The translations under genes and the position numbers were made by a program. From DASQJL01 sp035689165 (GTDB taxonomy: Bacteria; Eisenbacteria; RBG-16-71-46; SZUA-252), in the NCBI GenBank assembly GCA_035689165.1, contig DASSLZ010000075.1, forward strand, positions 1 through 6,373: a stretch of DNA of 6,373 nt. Reading direction: 5' to 3'. Position 1 is the first letter of the stretch; the number at the start of each line of letters is the position of its first letter. Positions 6,041 to 6,373 of the stretch are shown in pieces. The notes below the pieces were generated by a model that saw nothing but the letters and a program-made list of their open reading frames with translations, did not search any database and was not told the origin of the DNA.

Positions 6041-6373
6041 GGGTCCGCTCCAGCCGCTTCAGCGCTTTCCGCCAGACGAAGCCGAGCAGAAGACCGAGGG
6101 CCGCGCCGGCCAGGACGTCCGACGGCCAGTGGTCCCCCACGTAGACCCGCGAGAAGGCCACCGCTCCCGCCACCACGTACGCCGCGACCCGGGCCTCCGG
6201 GAAGACGTATCCCACGATCGGCGCCGCGGTGAAGAAGTTCACGGCGTGCGACGACGGGAAGGAGCGGCTGTGGCGCACGCCGAAGAGCGGCCTCGCGTCG
6301 GCGATCTCCACCGAGGGGCGCGTGCGCCCGACGATCGGTTTCAGCACCTTGGAGGAGAGCTGGTCGGAGCAGG
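5829..6373 (-). CDS. PAP2-family membrane phosphatase (partial, N-terminus beyond window)
   Basis: The C-terminal 180 residues of a membrane-bound type 2 phosphatidic acid phosphatase. The three signature blocks of the active site are complete: KPIVGRTRP (residues 11-19 of the visible part), SRSFPSSHAVNFF (36-48, PSSH instead of the commoner PSGH) and SRVYVGDHWPSD (74-85, with catalytic and nucleophile histidines 42 and 81). Membrane segments flank them (about 48-58, 62-74, 86-99). The family removes phosphate from lipid phosphates such as undecaprenyl pyrophosphate or phosphatidate at the outer face of the membrane; which one cannot be told. The conserved fold ends near residue 110 (KALKRLERT). 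The remaining 70 residues, rich in Arg, Gly, Pro and Ser, lie wholly antisense to pgeF and are probably unconstrained; the first stop in frame is at 5829. Confidence 0.88.
   Translation of the reverse strand, partial: CSDQLSSKVLKPIVGRTRPSVEIADARPLFGVRHSRSFPSSHAVNFFTAAPIVGYVFPEARVAAYVVAGAVAFSRVYVGDHWPSDVLAGAALGLLLGFVWRKALKRLERTLSARAEPAEAASSGVPSFPGPGDGSRTGPADTRYTPGRSRSGREAHPPRTRTRRSLPADRGRSRRSHGVQ

Noticed and set aside
1..6373. Mobile elements, CRISPR repeats, tRNA or rRNA genes
   Set aside because: No spaced direct repeats, transposase or integrase motifs, terminal inverted repeats, cloverleaf or rRNA-like segments were seen on either strand by eye.

Overview
The window is a compact, very GC-rich stretch of bacterial chromosome with eight protein genes, two of them cut by the window ends. 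The strong G/C bias at third codon positions also keeps long antisense frames open. A LAGC lipobox protein, a LolA-like periplasmic protein, a Sec signal peptide, PgeF and a PAP2 phosphatase point to a diderm bacterium that makes peptidoglycan. GTG and TTG starts with GGAG-type ribosome binding sites, plus the mix of families, would fit a group such as Candidatus Eisenbacteria, Gemmatimonadota or the Myxococcota. That placement is inference from style, not from a marker gene. I see no tRNA, rRNA, CRISPR array, insertion sequence or phage gene, and no gene-free stretch longer than about 90 bases.

Layout. At the left edge, on the minus strand, lies the N-terminal two thirds or so of a CCA-adding tRNA nucleotidyltransferase with an HD domain. 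Diverging from it is a small plus-strand gene for an exported protein resembling the YfiM/DUF2279 family. Its end converges with a minus-strand pair: a PH0642-like carbon-nitrogen hydrolase followed, with a GTGA stop/start overlap, by a polytopic membrane histidine kinase. Upstream on the same strand is a second coupled pair: a LolB/DUF4292-like lipoprotein followed, with a TTGA overlap, by a LolA-like periplasmic protein. Diverging from the lipoprotein gene is pgeF. On the right edge a PAP2-family phosphatase enters on the minus strand, and its reading frame runs 212 nt into the 3' end of pgeF.

How the genes may work together. Most products act in or at the cell envelope: lipoprotein and LolA-like protein, PgeF (peptidoglycan precursor quality control), PAP2 phosphatase (possibly undecaprenyl-pyrophosphate or phosphatidate), the exported YfiM-like protein and the membrane kinase. 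The two translationally coupled pairs are the most suggestive units. The kinase has no response regulator beside it, and its pairing with an amidase-type enzyme has no obvious textbook explanation. I found no clear evidence of an entirely new defence or mobile system. The best leads are the lipoprotein/LolA-like pair, the hydrolase/kinase coupling, the unresolved start of the lipoprotein gene and the antiparallel PAP2/pgeF overlap.
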